From Stictocephala bisonia (Eukaryota; Arthropoda; Insecta; Hemiptera; Membracidae): a stretch of 64,000 bases of DNA. The translations under genes and the position numbers were made by a program. Every line of letters starts with the position of its first letter. Positions within the stretch are counted from its first letter, which is position 1. Shown here piece by piece: positions 23,057 to 34,340 of the stretch. The stretch is from positions 33,446 to 97,445 of the forward strand of contig JAQJVL010000615.1 of assembly GCA_035578905.1 (NCBI GenBank). The letters are read 5' to 3'. The notes below the pieces were generated by a model. That model was not told the DNA's origin and did not search any database. It was given only the letters and a program-made list of their open reading frames with translations.

Positions 23057-23374
23057 CAATTGATGGTAAACTTTACCTCTTTTGTTCTGCCACCAATCTT
23101 CAGTTTTTTCTTACACTACCGGTTTCGGAGACTAATCTCCATCTTCAGGTGTTCACTATTCACTACATACTAAACCATTAAAGTTTAAAATACTTGAGTT
23201 TGCATTTTTTGAATCACTAACGGATGTTTTACAGGTGAATCAAGATGAGGGTGGTATTGCCAACCTTACATCCTATTATTGAGTTGTTTATAATTCAAAA
23301 AACAAAAGAGGTAAAGTTTACCATCAATTGTTAATATTAACCAATCAGGATAAAATACCGATAGAATAATCATG
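23057..23374 (-). mobile_element. Short Penelope-like insertion with hammerhead-like motif
   Basis: An insertion of 318 bp bounded by the 12-bp duplication AAAGAGAAGGTA (23045-23056 and 23375-23386). Removing it rejoins the LINE reading. It holds a 31-bp perfect inverted repeat (starting ACAATTGATGGTAAACTTTA at 23056, inverted to end at 23331) plus a tail of about 43 bp. On the minus strand 23118-23150 has a hammerhead core: CTGAAGA, stem GGAGA-TTAG-TCTCC, GAAAC. Hammerhead ribozymes are known in Penelope-like element termini and in small non-autonomous retroelements. There is no coding capacity. Confidence 0.65.
23118..23150 (-). ncRNA. Hammerhead ribozyme-like core
   Basis: Minus-strand order: CTGAAGA (23142-23148), a perfect 5-bp stem II with the four-base loop TTAG (23127-23140 region), then GAAAC (23122-23126) followed by CGGT. 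These are the invariant CUGANGA and GAAA boxes with a well-formed stem II. Stem III would be minimal (ACC/GGT with no loop), as in Penelope-type hammerheads that probably act as dimers. Confidence 0.55.
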
Positions 23375-24211
23375 AAAGAGAAGGTATGTTTGCAGGTGTC
23401 TGAATAAGTTTTTAAATGAATGTGAGATAATAAGTAAAAACCAATATGCTTTCCAAAAAGGTAAAGGAACCGATACATTATTTAGAATATTGGGAGATTT
23501 CATCAATAACACATTTATAAAGGTTATTTTGTTTTAGCTCGTTTTATCAACCTATGTAACGCTTTTGATGCAATTGATCACAAGAAATTGGCTTACGAAT
23601 TGGAAGATATTGGTATCACAGGTGTGCAACTGAAGTATCACTGGTTTGATTATTATCTTAAGAACAGACTGTTTAAAGTAAAAATTGAAGAGACATATAG
23701 TGAAAGTAAAGCATACCTATATGGTGAAATGTTGATAAATGGTATTGGCTGTAACCATTGATAGTGGCATATTGTGGAATGAACACATAACAAAAATTCA
23801 AAGAAAACTTCTCCTGCACTGCAGCTTTTTACAGTCTAAAAAATGTATTAAGAGAGGAAGTTAAGATATCTGTATATAAAGCTCTTGTTGAATCAATAAT
23901 CAGCATACTTGGGAAAGTTAATGATTTTTTTAAACTGAATAAAGTTAAAGTTAGTACTCTAAATATACATAAACAAATACTTAACCTGTATAATCTTTTA
24001 TTTATTATAAATAATAATAATAAATAAATCTGTATTTTTGCCATTTTACAATAAAGCATTGACAAAGTCAAGAAACAGTCCTTATAGACACAGTCAAATA
24101 ATACATATATTGTATATTATAAAATAATAATCAAATTTGTGATTAACATCTCAAGAAAGACATCCAACAGTTAGACAGCCTACCATATCTATGATGCAAA
24201 AAGTCACAATA

Positions 24212-27124
24212 TTAAAAATGTATGTCTTTTAAGGTCAAAAATTCTGATAGATTATAAAAAGGATTTTTCGATAGCCACTCATATAATTTGTTAAAGAAAG
24301 TCTTTACTGGGTACCTATCTACTAGATGTTTTACCATGTTCACTAACCTTTGGGATACAATGATGTGACTCTGCTGTGTTTTGCTTAACCTACAGTGGAC
24401 TATATCAATACTGTTTTTGTTTCTAGTATTATAACTATGCAGGTCACTTCTTAAGGTAAGGTCTACTGGGTTTTTAAGTATATAAGAAATTGAGTCTAAT
24501 ATGTATAAATTTATAACTGTTAACAATTTAAGTCTGACAATGTGGTTTGCAGTGATCTAGTGGTTGTGCCTTTGTTATTACCCGAATTGCCTTTTTTTGT
24601 AGGATTAAAATATCACCTATTTTACTACTGTTGCCCCAAATTATTAATCCATACCTTATAATTGATTGGAAAAACGCATAATATGAAGATATAACATAAC
24701 TTTCAGGCACACATGACATAATTCGCATAAGCAAGAAAATTACTCTAGATAGTCTACTCGAGATATATTCAATATGAGAATTCCAAGTTAAGTTATCATC
24801 AATAAAAATTCCGAGATATTTTACACTAGTAAAAAAATTTAATGCTTTGTCATGTGAGGGAATTTGTTTTAATCTAAATAATATGTTCTGAGTTTTACCT
24901 TCGTTTAGCAGAAACCCATTGGACCTAAACCATACTGACGCTTCCTCTACTGTATTTTTGACAAGGTCTTGTAAAATATCCCAGTTGGTGTGGCTATTAA
25001 TGAAGGTTGTATCATCCACGTACAAAATTGATTTAGCCTTGAAAGCACTAGGAAGGTCATTAATTTGTAATAAGAATAAAAGAGGTCCAAGGACCGAGCC
25101 CTGAGGTACACCGGTTGGAACCTCAATAGCATTGGACCACTCTCCACTAATACACACTTTCTGCTTCCGGTTTGTTAAGTAGCATTTAAGAACTTTTGCT
25201 GAGTTCCCAGTAATACCATAGTAATAAAGCTTAGATAAAAGTTTGTTATGATCAATTTTGTTTGTTATTTATTTTAAGATTACCTATATATTAAAGATAT
25301 TTTATTATGATAAAATTAGTTGATCTCTCAAATAGCTATATGCTAGAGAGATTAAAAAAGACACTGCAATGTAAAAATAAATTTAAGAAATAATAAATGA
25401 TTTTGAATTTGAATTTGAACACAATCAAAGGCCCTGCTCAAGTCACACAAAGTGGCTTGCGCAAAGGCCTTACTCTCAAAAGCATTAAGAATCTCCTTAA
25501 TCAGTGCATCAATGGCGTCAATAGTACATTTACCCCTTCTAAAACCGAACTGATTAACATTTAGGTAGAAATTTTCTTCTAGGTATTCAAGTAGTTGATC
25601 AAGTACTACCATCTCAAATAACCTTTTTTGTATATAGGACATATTCGAGATAATTTTAGCTCTTCAGGAAAAATACCTTCTATAAGACATTTATTTATGC
25701 ACAACGTTAAAGGGATTTGAAAACCATGATAAATACTCTTTATAATGTTGTTAGACAAATTAAAAATATCTCTACTATCTGAGTTTTTTAGTCTTTTTAC
25801 AGCTTTAGTGACATCATCAATTGAGATCCGTTTGAAGGTAAAAATGTTATTATGATCAATTTTATAGTTTTTAACAAAGCTTAAACTACTTATTTGAGGT
25901 TTGGTGATGTCAACAAAAAAGTGATTAAACTTATCTGGACTGATATCGACAATTTTTTGAGGGGCAGAATTAGAAGTCTTTACTTTAATGAGATTCCAAG
26001 CAATCTTGCATTTGTTTTTACTTCTTTCTATTTTAGTTGCATTGTAAGAAAGTTTTGCATTTTCTATTGACTTTTTATAACTCCTTTTAAGATTTAGATA
26101 ATTTTCAAGTAGTCCATCACAACTAGAATGTTTAACCAATTTATCGAGAAACATGAGTCTATCTTTCAAGATGGCCAGATCGCTAGTATACCATTCATGA
26201 TGAGAATTCATCTCTTTAACTTTGTAACAAGGTCTTTTTATGATGGAGAAAAATGTCAATTTACTAGTTATAACATTTAGAAACCCCTAAAAAAAATCTT
26301 GTGCATTTGAACAATTTTGACTAGCAATAAAATTATTCCAGTCATGTGATGCAATGCTATCACCTAGATCATTGATAGCGGATTTTGGTAAACTAATTAT
26401 AAAAGAATACCCTTTTTCCACTTTTCCATGTATGGTTTTAGGAGTTTTGCAGGTAGTACTGGCATTTGTTTGGATGTTTAGCAAGATACCATTATGATCA
26501 GAAAAAGGGAAATTGAAAATATTACAAAAAGTTACTTGATTAGGACAGTTTACATAGACAATTTTTACCCCTTGTTGGTTTATCATTGGTACAAGAAAAG
26601 TTGTGTTGCCTCAAAACATTCAGAAACTCTCTAAGGGTTTTTTTGTTTGATGTTATATCAAAGTTCGCATTTATATCGCCCCCAACTATTATTGAGTACT
26701 CTTGGTAAATGGAGATGTAAGTTAAAAACTCATCTAGTCTACGTATAAAATTGTTAGGGTCAACTGCAGGAGAGTGATAAATTGACACCACTATTATTTT
26801 AAGAGACTTTATAATGGCTGCTGATGCTTCAAAATCAATTTCGGAGCAAAATTTGTCAACATTTATTGTTTCGGAACCAAGCATTTTATGGACAAGAACT
26901 AAAGTTCCACCTCTAATATTATCTTTTCTACAAAAACTGGCAGCGTTATAAAAATCCTTTGGGAAAACCAAATTTATAGAACTTTCTTTAAGCCAGTGTT
27001 CAGCTATACAGATAACTGTAATTTTCCTTGCCTGATCATCGGCCAAAAAACTCTCCAGTATTTCAACTTTATTATGCAGTCCCTGAATGTTTAAGAACAA
27101 AAAATTAACATTTGGATCATTCAT
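24212..27124 (-). pseudogene. LINE ORF2: endonuclease, linker, reverse transcriptase
   Basis: Reading from 27124 downward: endonuclease (NVNFLFLNIQGLHNKVEILE; CIAEHWLKES; GGDINANFD; NDKPTRGKNCL; PFSDHNGILLNIQ), linker (25606-26259: HHEWYTSDLAILKDRL), then RT: FPEELKLSRICPIYKKG, NQFGFRRGKCTIDAIDALIK, TLCDLSRAFDCV (domain A), VPTGVPQGSVLGPLLF, LYVDDTTFIN (catalytic VDD), VKYLGIFIDDNLTWNSHIEY, and the thumb and tail to 24212 (DLHSYNTRNKNSIDI). Disruptions lie near 26560, 26270, 25640, 25258-25431 (insertion) and 24530. The domains and catalytic residues are well preserved, suggesting a fairly recent copy. Confidence 0.88.
25258..25431. mobile_element. Short insertion with GAATTT-type tail
   Basis: About 170 bp interrupts the RT of the minus LINE directly after DLSRAFDCV, before the expected DHNKLL that resumes at 25257. 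The right end is gattttgaatttgaatttga, a short tandem tail like those of CR1/Jockey LINEs, so it is probably a severely 5'-truncated LINE copy in plus orientation. The duplication is too short to define. Confidence 0.5.
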
Positions 27125-27196
27125 TATTGGAGTGGACCAAGCTTCACTGGGAATAGGCTTGGCCCCTACTGCCCGCTTCCCAAATCTACACTATAG

Positions 27197-27670
27197 TCAA
27201 GGGTACTTAATAATTTTGACGTTGAACCTAACATCAAATATTACTTTGTTTAAAATTCTGCACATCTCTTTTTTTCCTCTAAAACTAAAATGTTGACCAT
27301 GCTTAGTGTGAAATAATCTAACATTAACATTGCTATTTACAATATTTACATTTTTGAATTGCTTACTTAATGTACTATATATACTACTGGCTACTTCAAC
27401 TTCCTTGTTCACAACAGACCAACTAGTTAGATCGTAGCGATGAGGGATACTGACCACTACAACATTCGTGTTGGTGAGATCAGCCAAAGTTGTACTAAGG
27501 GTAGATGTTGCTGCTTGAGTTTCATTGCGGGACACATCGTTTGCACCTCCAGTTAGCACTACAAAGTCATTATGTGTTAAATTAGCACATTCTTCTTTAA
27601 CCCCATCAACCACTTGATTGAGTTTGGCACCAGGCTTTACCACTGATTCAATGTCATAGTTGAAGTTACT
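27197..27670 (-). pseudogene. LINE ORF1, SGNH-esterase domain (carboxyl part)
   Basis: An open frame with SGNH/GDSL hydrolase-like blocks: SVVKPGAKLNQVVDGV, then FVVLTGGANDVSRNE (the G-x-N-D oxyanion block), VVSIPHRYDLTSW and LFHTKHGQHFSFRGKKEMC (a block with an His near the end). CR1-type LINEs often carry an esterase in ORF1 with a PHD finger or coiled coil before it. The upstream catalytic Ser block (GDS) is not visible because the protein is cut at about 27682 by the plus-strand LINE. The amino part lies at 32320-32960. Confidence 0.75.
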
Positions 27671-28227
27671 GTTCAGTCACTGGTTAGGTTAAGTCTGGCA
27701 TCTGGCTGATTACAGTATGATATGAGCTCTGACTCAGTGCGCGTAGCTAGTGCCGTGTTGTCCTCTTGGTGGTTTTAGTTAAAAACAGTGTTTTTAAGTA
27801 TAGTTTGTCAAACATTTAAGTTTTTAAGTATCTATAAATTATAAAGTCTCTATTGAAATAGTAAATCAAATCTCATATTAGTAATTTATCTACTTTTTTC
27901 ATAAAATAAGTACGTGAGATCAGGGGTAGACTACGAGATCTCGTAGTTTGCGAGATTTCTGTTGAACCACAGAGGAAAAGCGTGAAGTCGGCTTCGTCTC
28001 ATGATACAGCTGAACTAAAATCACTATAAAGAATTCGCAGAAAGAAGAAATCAAGGGATCTACATGGTGCTCACTGGCCCCGCACTCTGAATATTAACTA
28101 ATTTTCGATTATTTTTGTATAAAATATCGTCATATTGTGTAAAACTCTCAATCATTATATTCTAGACTTAGCCAACAAGGTCTAGAAAATTGCATTGTAA
28201 AAATCTGACGAGTCGGTCACCGACGAA

Positions 28228-29412
28228 ATGGTTCGGCAAACAGAAGAAAACAGAAACAAAAACAACAAATGTGGTAAATGTAATAAAGACGTACCAGATG
28301 ACTTAACTATATTTTGCGATGGTTTTTGTAACCATTGGTTTGATTTGGGATGTGCAAAACTAAAAACAGAAGAATATGAGTCCATTTCCAAATTAAGTGA
28401 TAAGGTTAAGTGGTTTTGTGCAAGTTGTAATAAATACCTGAATGATCTTATGAAAGCCAAAATGGTACAGAATAAAGAAGATTGGCCGTCCATTCTGAGT
28501 ATAGTATTGTCCGGGATTGAAAGTAACAGTGAAGTATCTCTCGAGTTATCTGAACGTGTGAAAGGTATGGAAGCTCGTGATGAAGCAAATAGGAAAATTA
28601 TGGCACAATTGAGAGAAGAAATCTCAGAAATACGTGAACTTATCACAGATAGGTCAATGGTAAACCCTCCGTTACCTAAAGTAAAATATGTACTTGATAA
28701 TGAATTTCAAAGTTTTGTAAATGTGGATGATCCAAACCAAGCTGTGCTGGACTCAGAACAAGAGGAAGGTAGTATTAGCATAGACAAACCATTGTGGCCT
28801 TCAATTGATGAAACAATACATACAAATCCTAAGCAAGTAAATTATAAACTTAGCCTAGGCCTTCAGAAAGATCAACTTGAAAATTCAACTCAGTCTCTCT
28901 TAAATTCTCCTAAACCTAATGAAGTTATTAAGCCTACCTCTGCCCTGCAGGCCTCACATAATAGACGTAGGCCAATCTCAAATGGCAAACCTTTTCAAAG
29001 CATGAGTTCTATGGGCCCATCAAATAAGCGTTCAAATGCTCACTTCGTCAACTCTGCCGGTCAAAGGAACAAAAATACAACCCAAAGGAAATCGTTTAGT
29101 TCAGATGTGGTGATTGGCTCAGGCTCAACAAAAAATTATCTCACCGCCGTGAAGAAAGCCTGGCTATACTTAGGCAAACTACAAAAGGATACTACAACCG
29201 AAGCTGTTGAAAACTATGTGAGAGATGTCTTTCCAAGTATGGAAGTAACAGTTGAACAACTTGACTCCAAGGGACCAAACAGCAGCTTCAGGCTCTCTAC
29301 TGATTTTGAAAATAAAGACGACCTAATGGATGGCTCCAAGTGGCCTAAGCATGCCGTTGTCAAGCGTTTTTTATTCCACCGGTCAAGGAAGGTAGGCTCA
29401 AAGCAGATGTAA
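28228..29412 (+). CDS. LINE ORF1: PHD finger, coiled coil, RRM-like carboxyl domain
   Basis: A 394-residue uninterrupted frame, the largest intact LINE ORF1 in the window. Residues about 10-70 form a PHD-type zinc finger (KCGKCNKDV, FCDGFCNHWFDLGCAK, WFCASCNKYL). Residues about 105-145 form an acidic coiled coil (ERVKGMEARDEANRKIMAQL). The middle is polar and Ser/Pro/Asn-rich. The last 90 residues (KAWLYLGKLQKDTTTEAVEN; FRLSTDFENKDDL; WPKHAVVKRFLFHR) resemble the RRM-like domain seen in PHD-bearing LINE ORF1 proteins. The Met at 28228 is the first in frame and lies just upstream of the finger. It probably coats the LINE RNA. ORF2 starts about 75 bp downstream. Confidence 0.8.
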   Translation: MVRQTEENRNKNNKCGKCNKDVPDDLTIFCDGFCNHWFDLGCAKLKTEEYESISKLSDKVKWFCASCNKYLNDLMKAKMVQNKEDWPSILSIVLSGIESNSEVSLELSERVKGMEARDEANRKIMAQLREEISEIRELITDRSMVNPPLPKVKYVLDNEFQSFVNVDDPNQAVLDSEQEEGSISIDKPLWPSIDETIHTNPKQVNYKLSLGLQKDQLENSTQSLLNSPKPNEVIKPTSALQASHNRRRPISNGKPFQSMSSMGPSNKRSNAHFVNSAGQRNKNTTQRKSFSSDVVIGSGSTKNYLTAVKKAWLYLGKLQKDTTTEAVENYVRDVFPSMEVTVEQLDSKGPNSSFRLSTDFENKDDLMDGSKWPKHAVVKRFLFHRSRKVGSKQM

Positions 29413-29485
29413 CCTACCCTATAAAGCAGAGTGATAACCTAAATGGCAAAACCTTACAGTCCCAAATAAATATAATTAAAATAGG

Positions 29486-32273
29486 ACTTCAGAATGTTCA
29501 AAATATATCCAATAAAATGAACACTCTAGATATATTCATTCAAGAATATTCATTGGATGTTTTGTGTTTATGTGAACACTGGTTAACTGAAGGAGGTTTC
29601 GCTTCTGGTGTTTTCAATCAACTTTTGGACTTCAACTGTGTTACAGCTTACTGCAGGTCACAATTTAGCCATGGTGGAGTCTCCATTTTCTTAAAAAGCA
29701 ATTTAAAATTCAAAACGTTGGATATGCAGTCCTTCTGTATTGAAAAATACTGTGAGTTGGTGGCAGTTCAGTTACTGGATCTAGATATTATAATAATATC
29801 ATTCTACCGTGCTCCTTCTGAGCTGCAGGAAGATATTGTGAGATCACTTAGCCAGCTCGAAAATAGCCTATCCTACTTATCACGATATGGGAAAAACATG
29901 ATTCTATGTGGTGATCATAATGTGAATATACTCATAGACGACCAAAAATCTAGAATGTTTCTAGATATTCTAAGATCAGTAAATCTTTACCCTACTGTCC
30001 TGGAACCGACTAGAGGTAAGGCATGCCTATTAAATATAATGACAGACTTATCACAAAATATGTATAATAGTCTTGTAACGGCTGGGGTGGCGAACCATGA
30101 TGCAGTCATTTTGAGTTTGATTCAATCTCCAGAAATTCTGAAGACAACGACCTCCTACCGTCGCATTAGAGACATTTCTGACAAACAGCTGGGTTTGTTC
30201 AAGCTTATGCTTTCTAAGATTCACTGGGAAGATACTAGTATCCCAGTAATAAAGGATACATCTCCTGACTTAGCTTTTGTCTCTTTTTTAATGAATTTAC
30301 AGAGATCTTTGACAAGTGCTTTCCAGTCTCTTATAAAAAAATTAGTAGTAAAACAACGTCAAAAAATAGAAAACTCCTTGGAAATTGGTACACAACCGAA
30401 CTGGCAAATATTAAAACCATGCTGCTCTTGTATCATGACCTTTCCAAGGGTTCATTCAATTCGGATTTTTTCCACCATCAACACAATAAATTAAAAAAAT
30501 TTACAGAGTGAAGATACGAGAGGCTAAAAAGGAAGCCTATTCGAACTATATCGAGTCCTCTTCAAACAAATGCAAGGCTGCATGGTCAGTCATAAATAAC
30601 CTGAAACCAAACCCTAAAACTAAGAATATACAAAATGCACCAGATGAATTTAATTCTTATTTCCTTGAGTCTGTGGCAGAGGTGGTTGAAAATCTGCCAA
30701 CCCACTGTGAAGACACACTGGACATCTTGGCCCAAACACAAATAAGAACTCCTGTTGAGGAATTCAACTGGACTGCGACTTCGCCTGAGCAACTTACCAG
30801 GATCGTCAAAAGCTTCAAAGAATCGACCAGCCTGGACTTGGTATGTCGACTAAATTACTAAAATTCATTTTTGAGGAAATCTCTGTTCCTGTGACTGCAC
30901 TTCTGAACGCCTGTCTGGCAAAAGGAGTCTTTCCGGATTGTTTAAAAGTTGCCAAAATTACACCTATTTATAAGAAGGGAGACTGCTCAGTTGTAAACAG
31001 TTATAGGCCCATCTCAGTTTTACCTGTTCTTTCAAAGATTTTTGAAGCTGTTATGCTTCAGCAGCTGTTAGAGCATTTTAACTTCTATAGATTACTGACT
31101 GACTCTCAGTTCGGTTTTATTAAGGGACGCTCCACTGAACAAGCAGTGGCCCGCCTGACGGACCTGATTTATAAATCTTTTGAAAATAAAGAGGCGGTAT
31201 TGACCATCCTTTGTGACATCTCAAAGGCATTTGACAGCGTCAACCATGGCCTACTCCTTGATAAGCTCAAACTGTATGGCGTTCGAGGGCCTGCCCTGGA
31301 TATGATAAAGGCCTACTTCCAAGACAGAAAACAGATTGTAGCAGTTAATGGTGAAACTTCTGTATCAAGTGAAATTGTATATGGCGTGCCTCAAGGATCA
31401 ATCCTGGGGCCGTTTCTGTTTATCGTTTTAATGAATGACTTAGCGTCTTATATGACATGCACCACCATCTTATTTGCAGATGACACCACTTTAGCTTCTA
31501 AGCACTCTAACGCAGCCGAATTACAAGCCCTGGGTGAAGAGTCCTGGGAGAGGGCCAGTAACTGGTTTGCATCAAATAAGCTTGCATTGAATGAAGCAAA
31601 GACACAGAAAATAACTTTTAGCCTCAGAAACCATGATACTACGGAAAATGAAGCTGTCAAACTTTTGGGATTTAACCTAGATCATAAGCTTACTTGGGAA
31701 GCCCATGTACAGTCCATATGTACAAAGCTCTCGAGAGTGAGTTTCCTTTTAAGCAGGCTAGTGTGGTGTGTCCCCACAACCTACCTAAGATCTGCATATT
31801 ATGCATTTGTAAATTCACACCTTGAATACGGAACGCTCTTGTGGGGCCATGCAAGTTCTGTCCCAAGACTTCAGGTTATAAAGAAGAAAATAATCCGTAT
31901 TATCTCAAGAGCTGGACCTAAGGACCATTGTAAGCCACTATTCACAAATTGGAAAATCATGACAGTAACCAATCTTTACATTTTCAAATCATTAATCAAA
32001 ATCAAACAAAATTTCAGTAATTTAAATCTCAGATCTGATTTGCATAATCACAATACCCGACATGCAACCGACCTGGACATCCCTTTCAGCAGACTATCTA
32101 AAGTTAAAAACTGTTTTCCGTCAACTGGACTCAGATTTTTCAATTCTCTTCACCCCTCAGTACGAGGCCTAAATGATAAGAAGTTCAAAGTGACCCTTCA
32201 GCAATGGCTTATAAGCAATCCATTTTACACACAAGAAGAATTTTTAAAAGAGGCCGCAAGATTGATTGTGTGA
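29486..32273 (+). pseudogene. LINE ORF2: endonuclease plus reverse transcriptase, frameshifted
   Basis: The endonuclease opens with IGLQNVQNISNKMNTLDIFI, then CLCEHWLTEGG, GGVSIFLKSN, ILCGDHNVNIL, LEPTRGKACLLNIM and VANHDAVILSL. The linker follows (KIREAKKEAYSNYIE, CKAAWSVINNLKPNP). The RT is open from about 30840 to 32273: FPDCLKVAKITPIYKKGD, YRPISVLPVLSKIFE, DSQFGFIKGRSTEQAVARL, CDISKAFDSVNHGLLLDKL, GVPQGSILGPFLF, LFADDTTLAS (catalytic FADD), VKLLGFNLDHKLTWEAHV, then the thumb and tail. Frameshifts fall near 30365, 30500 and 30838. With only three lesions and conserved motifs this is a young copy. Confidence 0.9.
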
Positions 32274-32319
32274 CAAAGGCCCTTCTGACGCCATCTATGC
32301 TGGTTTTCGCCAGTCACTG

Positions 32320-32960
32320 ATGAAGACTACAAGTATCAAGTAAGTAAGAAAGTACATGTAGATTGACTTCCAACCGAGTTTAATGAATCTAAGACCTGAA
32401 ATCTGTTTTTGGTAGGGACAGTGAAGACATCCCTCGACTTCTTATACGATAAATTAGTATTTACAGTTTTGCTTGGTATTATATTACTGTATTTAGGGGA
32501 GCGTATATCTGTATGTACAGTAGAGGCAGAAAGCAGTTCAAACAATTGTGGAGGGTGGTGTTTTTGAGCTGTGCTAGCTCACCCAAAAGCTGCTTTTTAT
32601 CATTTTCAAGAACTGTTATTACAGCAAGGTAATTACTTACTTCAACTTTAGCTGCTACCAGTTCCTGTTCACACTGTTCTTTTAGTTCTGATTCCATAAC
32701 TCTTATTGTATTAACCATATTAGTTGTCTCTTCTTTATATATTTCACATTGAATACATGGGTCTTTAGGTGTTTCTAGTTTTTCAGTTTTTCCAGTGTTT
32801 CCTTTAATTCATTTTCTAAAATTATACATTTTTGTTTGTAGTCACCTACTGTGGGAGTGTTATTCAACAACTCTTTTTCCATCAGGGTTTTTTCTAGTTC
32901 AATGCATTCATCAGTGAGTAAATCAATTTGAAAACTTAAATCCAAGTTTATAATATCTTA
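32320..32960 (-). pseudogene. LINE ORF1 of the minus-strand LINE, coiled-coil part
   Basis: Minus-strand frames (about 32950 down to 32336) read as ORF1 with long heptad-like helices: LTDECIELEKTLMEKELLNN, CIILENELKETLEKLKN, MESELKEQCEQELVAAKVEV, VITVLENDKKQLLGELAQL. They are followed by FTVPTKNRFQVLDSLN, a phrase that in such ORF1 proteins precedes the esterase domain found at 27197-27670. Frameshifts near 32790 and 32550 break it. The PHD finger expected further upstream is not seen, so the copy is probably 5'-truncated near 32960. Confidence 0.65.
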
Positions 32961-34055
32961 GATAAATAAGCCTACTTATAACACAATATTATACAATACT
33001 ATTAATTATTAGACTATAGACTATAGCAATTTCTACAGTAATTTTTGTTTTATAACTGTCTGAAACCTTAAAAATTTAATATTTAATTTAATTTCTAAAA
33101 TTGTTAACAAAAACTGACTTAAGTTTTTGAAAATAAAGTTTTACATTTTAAGCCATACTTTAAAAAATCAATAACTATCCTATATGAAATTCACTATAGA
33201 AAAACATTTTTAAAAAATTGGCGCATATAATAAGAAAGGCCAAATAATATCATGAAATATTGACTCTAGGTGTTTTTTTTCAGACTGGAAATGATAAGGA
33301 AGGGTCACTAATAAGAATGTATGGACTGATTAGCAGTAAACAAATTCTGAACAAAATATACTCACTCTATAATTGAGTGAAAGCAGATCTATTCATACTA
33401 TTTTCAATAAGCAATTACGTTTATTAGATGTTTGAGAATTTGCCGTTCTGAGTGCATGTTTTATTATTACTGAAATAAGTTAATTAAAAATTATGAAAAC
33501 TATCTGAATCATTAATAAAATACAAAACTAATTACCATTCATAATATTATTGTTATTAATATTAAAGATAGTATTATCATTATCTTTTCTTTTCAAGGTG
33601 CCGATAGAAAAATAATGAAAACAGAACTAAATATACCAATTGTTACTTCAAATGTGTCCTGCAATCTTGAAGATAGTTTATTCTGTTGCGTGGTGTCATA
33701 TAAAGGATTGATTTTACCAAGTAAGCCTAATTTAAAATAAAGTAAACGTTTTAGGAAATGTTGGTTTGATTAACCATTTAAATAGTTTATTCCCGATTAC
33801 TTTTGAACAGGACAATTTAGATATGTAATTCTGTATGATCAATTAATCAAGTATTGACAGTATTAACGTCAAAATGCAACTGATTTTCCTAATTAATTAT
33901 ACAGCTAGTTTGGTAAACAGGTAACATTACAGTATTAGAGTTTATGAAAGATAAACAAGCTTAGGCACACTACGTTGATTTAAAACAAGATAACTAAATG
34001 ACTATCTCAACTGGATATGATGTTCAATGTTCAAGTAGATGATATGACAAATATA
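32961..34055. other. No gene seen
   Basis: AT-rich DNA with no open frame over 60 codons that shows coding character. No TIR, LTR or tandem array was recognised. Confidence 0.45.
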
Positions 34056-34059
34056 TACT

Positions 34060-34340
34060 AAAGAGCAGGCACCCATAAGCCTGAGGAATTTTACTATATT
34101 TGTATGTTGGTTGGATATTTTTATGACAAAACTTTCAAAATTCCAAATTATAAAACCTGAGCTGTAAGACTGAGAACAAAGATAGATTAAAAATAGAACG
34201 TATAAAGACTGTTTTTGGAAAGAGATTGCCAAGTTTTATAATCCCATACTGTACAACAAATTATCACATGATATAGACAATGAATGTAATTTTAGCAAGT
34301 TCAAAAAGAATGAATATCTTCGGTTATTGCAGGGTATGAC
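34060..34340 (+). pseudogene. LINE ORF2 carboxyl-terminal fragment
   Basis: The plus frame reads YYICMLVGYFYDK, then RTYKDCFWKEIAKFYNPILY, NKLSHDIDNECNFSKFKKNE, YLRLLQ. This matches the extreme end of CR1/Jockey RT proteins (the tail with a LYNKLP-D-I signature). A 3' UTR-like AT-rich stretch follows. Only the last 90 or so codons are present, as expected for a 5'-truncated insertion. Confidence 0.6.

Larger units (their letters stand above)
22120..24025 (+). pseudogene. LINE ORF2 remnant (linker and RT), interrupted
   Basis: Plus-strand, heavily mutated CR1/Jockey-type ORF2. The linker is legible at 22310-22610 (KEKEWITGNLISMTKERDRL; EIKNRKNEFYGNLFRESGND). RT block 1 is at 22780-23035 (FNTKKACGLYAIKNKDLKYV; SFPDCLKVSVVCPLYKK; YENYRPITLL). 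The RT continues at 23387-23520 (CLNKFLNECEIISKNQYAF and KGKGTDTLFRILGDF), then 23530-23600 (domain A, degraded) and 23745-23900 (VTIDSGILWNEHITKIQRKL). A 318-bp insertion with a 12-bp duplication splits it at 23057. The end is an AATAAT-rich tail near 24000-24025. Many stops; clearly dead. Confidence 0.75.
24212..27682 (-). mobile_element. CR1/Jockey-type LINE on the minus strand (3' part)
   Basis: A minus-strand LINE holding the esterase end of ORF1 and all of ORF2. It continues, beyond a plus-strand LINE inserted in ORF1, at about 32320-32960. A 9-bp repeat CAGTCACTG (27674-27682 and 32311-32319) is the likely duplication of that insertion. It also carries a small insertion in its RT at about 25258-25431. 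The 3' end is near 24212. Confidence 0.8.
27683..32310 (+). mobile_element. CR1/Jockey-type LINE on the plus strand, near full length
   Basis: A non-LTR element with 5' UTR (27683-28227), an intact ORF1 and a lightly damaged ORF2. It sits head-on inside ORF1 of the minus-strand LINE. The likely duplication is CAGTCACTG at 27674-27682 and 32311-32319; the element then ends directly at the duplication without poly(A). Its RT resembles that of the neighbouring minus LINE but ORF1 differs (RRM-like tail instead of an esterase), so the two are different families. Confidence 0.8.
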
